Below, in pieces: positions 61,004-64,000 of a stretch of 64,000 bases of DNA. Every line of letters starts with the position of its first letter. Positions within the stretch are counted from its first letter, which is position 1. The stretch covers positions 1,223,001-1,287,000 of the forward strand of contig NZ_CP086111.1 of assembly GCF_016806835.2 (NCBI RefSeq), written 5' to 3'. Source of the stretch: Skermanella rosea. GTDB taxonomy: Bacteria > Pseudomonadota > Alphaproteobacteria > Azospirillales > Azospirillaceae. Under the pieces are notes generated by a model. The model was not told the DNA's origin, ran no database searches, and saw only the letters and a list, made by a program, of their open reading frames with translations. The translations under genes were made by a program, and so were the position numbers.

Positions 61004-61609
61004 ATGGCACGCAATGAAAGAGGCGGCGAGCGCGACCAGCGCGGCGGCGACAACCGGGACCGTCAGAACCGGGGCGGTGGCGACCGCGAAGAGAGCGATC
61101 TGGTAGAAAAGCTGGTCGGCATCAACCGTGTCGCCAAGGTGGTGAAGGGTGGCCGTCGGTTCGGCTTCGCGGCCCTGGTGGTCGTGGGCGACGCCAAGGG
61201 CCGCGTCGGCGTCGGATCGGGCAAGGCCCGCGAGGTGCCGGAAGCGATCCGCAAGGCGACCGACCAGGCCAAGCGCACCATGATCCGCGTTCCGCTCCGC
61301 GAGGGCCGGACCCTGCATCACGACGTGCATGGTCACTTCGGCGCCGGCCGGGTCGTCCTCCGGGCGGCTCCGACCGGTACCGGCATCATCGCCGGTGGTC
61401 CGATGCGCGCGATCTTCGAGGCGCTGGGCGTGCAGGACGTGGTGACGAAGTCGATCGGCACTTCGAACCCGCACAACATGATCAAGGCGACCTTCGACGC
61501 CCTGGCGCAGGTGGTCAGCCCCCGGGCCGTGGCCGCCCGCCGCGGCCGCCGGGTCAGCGACATCCTGGGCCGTCGCGACGCGACCGGCACCGAGATCAAG
61601 GAGGCCTGA
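61004..61609 (+). CDS. rpsE: 30S ribosomal protein S5 with RGG-like N-terminal extension
   Basis: The 201-residue S5 core starts near residue 27 ([20 protein letters not shown]), with [21 protein letters not shown]. The first 25 residues are a low-complexity Arg/Gly/Asp-rich extension ([20 protein letters not shown]). It is longer than E. coli S5 (167) mainly because of this. S5 helps the mRNA-entry helicase with S3. Confidence 0.98.
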   Translation: MARNERGGERDQRGGDNRDRQNRGGGDREESDLVEKLVGINRVAKVVKGGRRFGFAALVVVGDAKGRVGVGSGKAREVPEAIRKATDQAKRTMIRVPLREGRTLHHDVHGHFGAGRVVLRAAPTGTGIIAGGPMRAIFEALGVQDVVTKSIGTSNPHNMIKATFDALAQVVSPRAVAARRGRRVSDILGRRDATGTEIKEA

Positions 61610-61611
61610 TC

Positions 61612-61809
61612 ATGGCTGACGAGACCAAGAGCACCGTCATCGTGACGCAGATCGGCAGCCCGATCGGTCGCAAGAAGGATCAGCGCGAGACCCTCGTCGG
61701 TCTCGGGCTGAACAAGCTGCACCGCACGCGGGAGCTGGAGGACACCCCTTCCGTCCGCGGCATGATCGCCAAGGTTCAGCATCTGGTTCGCGTCGAGAGC
61801 CAGGGCTGA
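61612..61809 (+). CDS. rpmD: 50S ribosomal protein L30
   Basis: The 65-residue L30 has [20 protein letters not shown] and [13 protein letters not shown]. It starts 2 bp after the rpsE stop, so they are tightly linked. Confidence 0.98.
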   Translation: MADETKSTVIVTQIGSPIGRKKDQRETLVGLGLNKLHRTRELEDTPSVRGMIAKVQHLVRVESQG

Positions 61810-61834
61810 GAACGGGCGAGGGGATAACAAGATC

Positions 61835-62326
61835 ATGAAACTCAACGAGATCCGGGACAATGCCGGCGCCCGCAAGAACCGCATCCGCGTCGGACGCGGC
61901 ATCGGTTCGGGCAAGGGCAAGACCGGCGGCCGCGGCGTGAAGGGTCAGACCTCGCGTACCGGCGTCGCGATCAAGGGCTTCGAAGGCGGTCAGATGCCCC
62001 TGCATCGCCGCCTGCCGAAGCGCGGCTTCACCAACATCTTCGCCAAGGATTATGCCGTGGCGAACCTGGGCAAGATCCAGCAGGCCATCGAGTCCGGCAA
62101 GCTGGACGCCTCGCAGACCATCACCGGGGAAATCCTGGTGGCGGCCGGAGTCGCCCAGAACAGCCGCGACGGGGTCCGCCTGCTGGCCAAGGGCGAGCTG
62201 ACGACCAAGGCGAGCTTCAAGGTGGCGGGCGCCTCGGCGTCGGCCATTGCGGCGGTCGAGGCCCTGGGCGGCACCGTGGAAGTCACGGTGCCCAAGAAGG
62301 CAGAAGAGGCTCCCGCGGCCGAATAA
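61835..62326 (+). CDS. rplO: 50S ribosomal protein L15
   Basis: The 163-residue L15 has [40 protein letters not shown] and [15 protein letters not shown]. The C-terminus ends in an acidic AEEAPAAE tail. A hairpin follows before secY. Confidence 0.98.
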   Translation: MKLNEIRDNAGARKNRIRVGRGIGSGKGKTGGRGVKGQTSRTGVAIKGFEGGQMPLHRRLPKRGFTNIFAKDYAVANLGKIQQAIESGKLDASQTITGEILVAAGVAQNSRDGVRLLAKGELTTKASFKVAGASASAIAAVEALGGTVEVTVPKKAEEAPAAE

Positions 62327-62342
62327 AGGTCCGCGATCGACT

Positions 62343-62370
62343 GGCCGGCGTCTCTTCGGAGGCGCCGGCC
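62343..62370 (+). promoter_or_regulatory. UUCG-capped hairpin between rplO and secY
   Basis: A 12-bp stem (62343-62354 with 62359-62370, one G-T pair) is closed by a C(TTCG)G tetraloop. There is no T run after it, so it is more likely an mRNA stability or processing element than a terminator; it may set secY expression against the ribosomal genes. Confidence 0.6.
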
Positions 62371-62416
62371 ATGCCTGTTACGACATACTTCGCACGTGAG
62401 CGTCGAGGAATAGAAT

Positions 62417-63760
62417 ATGGCATCAGCGGCCGAACAGCTCGCCGCCAATATCAACTTTGGCGCCTTTGCGAAGGCTACCGAGCTGAAGAAGCGGATCTGG
62501 TTCACCCTCGGGGCCCTGATCATCTACCGGCTCGGCACCTATATCCCGCTACCGGGAATCGATCCGAACATCCTGGCCGACATCTTCCGCCAGAACTCCG
62601 GCGGCATCCTGGACATGTTCAACATGTTCTCGGGCGGCGCCCTGTCGCGTATGACCATCTTCGCCCTCAACATCATGCCGTACATCTCGGCATCGATCAT
62701 CATCCAGCTCATGACGGCGGTGTCCCCGACGCTCGAGCAGATGAAGAAGGAGGGGGAGAGCGGCCGCAAGAAGCTCAACCAGTACACCCGTTACCTGACG
62801 GTCCTGCTGGCCACGGTACAGGCGTACGGCATGGCGGTGGGCCTACAGGGCATGACCGGCTCGGCCGGCGCCGCCGTGCAGAACCCCGGCGTCTTCTTCC
62901 TGGCCACCACCGTCATCACCCTGGTCGGCGGCACCATCTTCCTGATGTGGCTGGGCGAGCAGATCACGGCGCGGGGCGTCGGCAACGGCATCTCGCTGAT
63001 CATCTTCGCCGGCATCGTCGCCGAACTGCCGCGGGCCCTGGCGGGCACTCTGGAACTGGGGCGCACCGGCGCGCTGTCGACCTTCTTCATCATCTTCCTG
63101 CTGCTGATGGCGGTGGGCGTGATCTTCTTCATCGTGTTCATGGAGCGCGCCCAGCGCCGGATCATCGTCCAGTATCCGAAGCGCCAGGTCGGCAACCGGA
63201 TGTTCGGCGGCGAGAGCTCGCACCTGCCGCTGAAGCTCAACACGTCGGGCGTGATCCCGCCGATCTTCGCAAGCTCGCTGCTGCTGCTGCCGTTGACGGT
63301 GGCGGGCTTCTCGGGCGGTCAGGGGCCCGAGTGGCTGACCGCGGTCACCACGTATCTCGGCCACGGCCAGCCGCTGTACATCATCCTGTACGTGGCGCTG
63401 ATCGTGTTCTTCTGCTTCTTCTACACGGCGATCGTCTTCAACCCGACGGAGACGGCCGACAATCTGAAGAAGTATGGCGGCTTCATCCCCGGCATCCGCC
63501 CGGGCAAGAACACGGCGGACTATCTGGACTATGTCCTCACCCGCCTGACCGTAGTGGGTGCGGCATATTTGTCCGTCGTCTGCCTATTGCCCGAAATCCT
63601 GATTTCGCAGTATGCCGTCCCGTTCTATTTTGGCGGCACCAGCCTTTTGATCGTGGTCACCGTCACGATGGATACCGTCGCGCAGATCCATTCGCATCTG
63701 CTGGCGCATCAGTACGAAGGCCTGATCAAGAAGGCTAAGCTGCGGGGGAGGAGAGGATGA
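62417..63760 (+). CDS. secY: Protein translocase channel subunit SecY
   Basis: The 447-residue protein has ten membrane helices. It opens with [17 protein letters not shown], and [15 protein letters not shown] and [24 protein letters not shown] are classic SecY signatures. It forms the inner-membrane channel with SecE and SecG. Its stop overlaps the adk start by 4 bp (ATGA), coupling the two. Confidence 0.99.
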   Translation: MASAAEQLAANINFGAFAKATELKKRIWFTLGALIIYRLGTYIPLPGIDPNILADIFRQNSGGILDMFNMFSGGALSRMTIFALNIMPYISASIIIQLMTAVSPTLEQMKKEGESGRKKLNQYTRYLTVLLATVQAYGMAVGLQGMTGSAGAAVQNPGVFFLATTVITLVGGTIFLMWLGEQITARGVGNGISLIIFAGIVAELPRALAGTLELGRTGALSTFFIIFLLLMAVGVIFFIVFMERAQRRIIVQYPKRQVGNRMFGGESSHLPLKLNTSGVIPPIFASSLLLLPLTVAGFSGGQGPEWLTAVTTYLGHGQPLYIILYVALIVFFCFFYTAIVFNPTETADNLKKYGGFIPGIRPGKNTADYLDYVLTRLTVVGAAYLSVVCLLPEILISQYAVPFYFGGTSLLIVVTVTMDTVAQIHSHLLAHQYEGLIKKAKLRGRRG

Positions 63761-64000
63761 ATTTGATACTGCTGGGACCGCCGGGTGCGGGCAAGGGGAC
63801 CCAGGCGAAGCGTCTCGAGGATCGGCACGGACTCGTCCAGCTGTCGACCGGGGACATGCTGCGGGCGGTCGTCGCCAGCGGTGCGCCGCTGGGCCAGCAG
63901 GCCAAGGAGATCATGGCGGCCGGCAAGCTGATGCCGGACGAGCTGATGATCGAGATGATCGCCGACCGTATCTCCCAGCCGGACTGCGCCGCCGGCTTCA
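63757..64000 (+). CDS. adk: Adenylate kinase (N-terminal part, 3' end outside window)
   Basis: The first 81 codons are seen: [20 protein letters not shown] with P-loop GPPGAGKGT, then [10 protein letters not shown]. It interconverts ATP, AMP and ADP. GGGGAGGAGAGG precedes the ATG, which overlaps the secY stop. The gene runs off the window. Confidence 0.98.
   Translation, partial: MNLILLGPPGAGKGTQAKRLEDRHGLVQLSTGDMLRAVVASGAPLGQQAKEIMAAGKLMPDELMIEMIADRISQPDCAAGF

Overview
The window is high-GC DNA that looks like an alphaproteobacterial chromosome, most likely Rhodospirillales of the Azospirillum/Skermanella type. This rests on gene content and protein character (hisZ-purA pairing, rpoH, a str-S10-spc ribosomal block of alphaproteobacterial style); no marker here settles genus. 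Genes are dense and mostly housekeeping, with three accessory patches.

Layout: 1-1857 holds the 3' part of mutL and a convergent DUF389 membrane protein gene. 1858-6899 is the main accessory patch: two large DNA dyads built on CAGAT units, a TIR / NB-ARC-like / TPR protein of the bacterial NLR (defence) type, REP-like palindromes, an IS630-family element that needs a -1 frameshift, and a decayed tandem duplication. 6900-12265 has a fumarylacetoacetate-hydrolase-family gene, an hsp20-lon stress pair, a ThuA-like gene and a small unknown. 12289-16845 has two tiny minus-strand genes, a CsaB-type pyruvyl transferase, an FAD oxidoreductase and an animal-type haem peroxidase. 16929-27531 has RNA and metabolic genes: a double cold-shock protein, tadA, dodecin, rluB-like, rsmD, glmS, an unknown His-rich protein, an amidase, hisZ, purA and lipB. 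27655 is tRNA-Leu(GAG).

27817-36250 is a minus-strand surface-polysaccharide cluster (wzm, wzt, FkbM methyltransferase with coiled coil, tandem GT4 glycosyltransferase, flippase) with translational coupling at two joints. 36580-47910 has a PAS-GGDEF-EAL protein, a Nudix hydrolase, maeB, mgtE, a HAD hydrolase, a small unknown, rpoH, a rhomboid protease and a single-domain response regulator.

48215-64000 is the str-S10-spc block: a well-formed promoter and a long leader with a terminator-like hairpin, then rpsL, rpsG, an EF-G-like gene, tuf, rpsJ, rplC, rplD, rplW, rplB, rpsS, rplV, rpsC, rplP, rpmC, rpsQ, rplN, rplX, rplE, rpsN, rpsH, rplF, rplR, rpsE, rpmD, rplO, secY and the start of adk.

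The most striking observation is the EF-G-like gene in the fusA position. It is full length, but the P-loop lysine is arginine and the G3 DTPG glycine is serine, with other changes at conserved sites and no good ribosome binding site. A canonical fusA would then be expected elsewhere. The second is the TIR-NLR gene with near-identical 126-bp TPR repeats, beside the unusual CAGAT dyads. No database search was run; all family names come from motifs read in the translated sequence.
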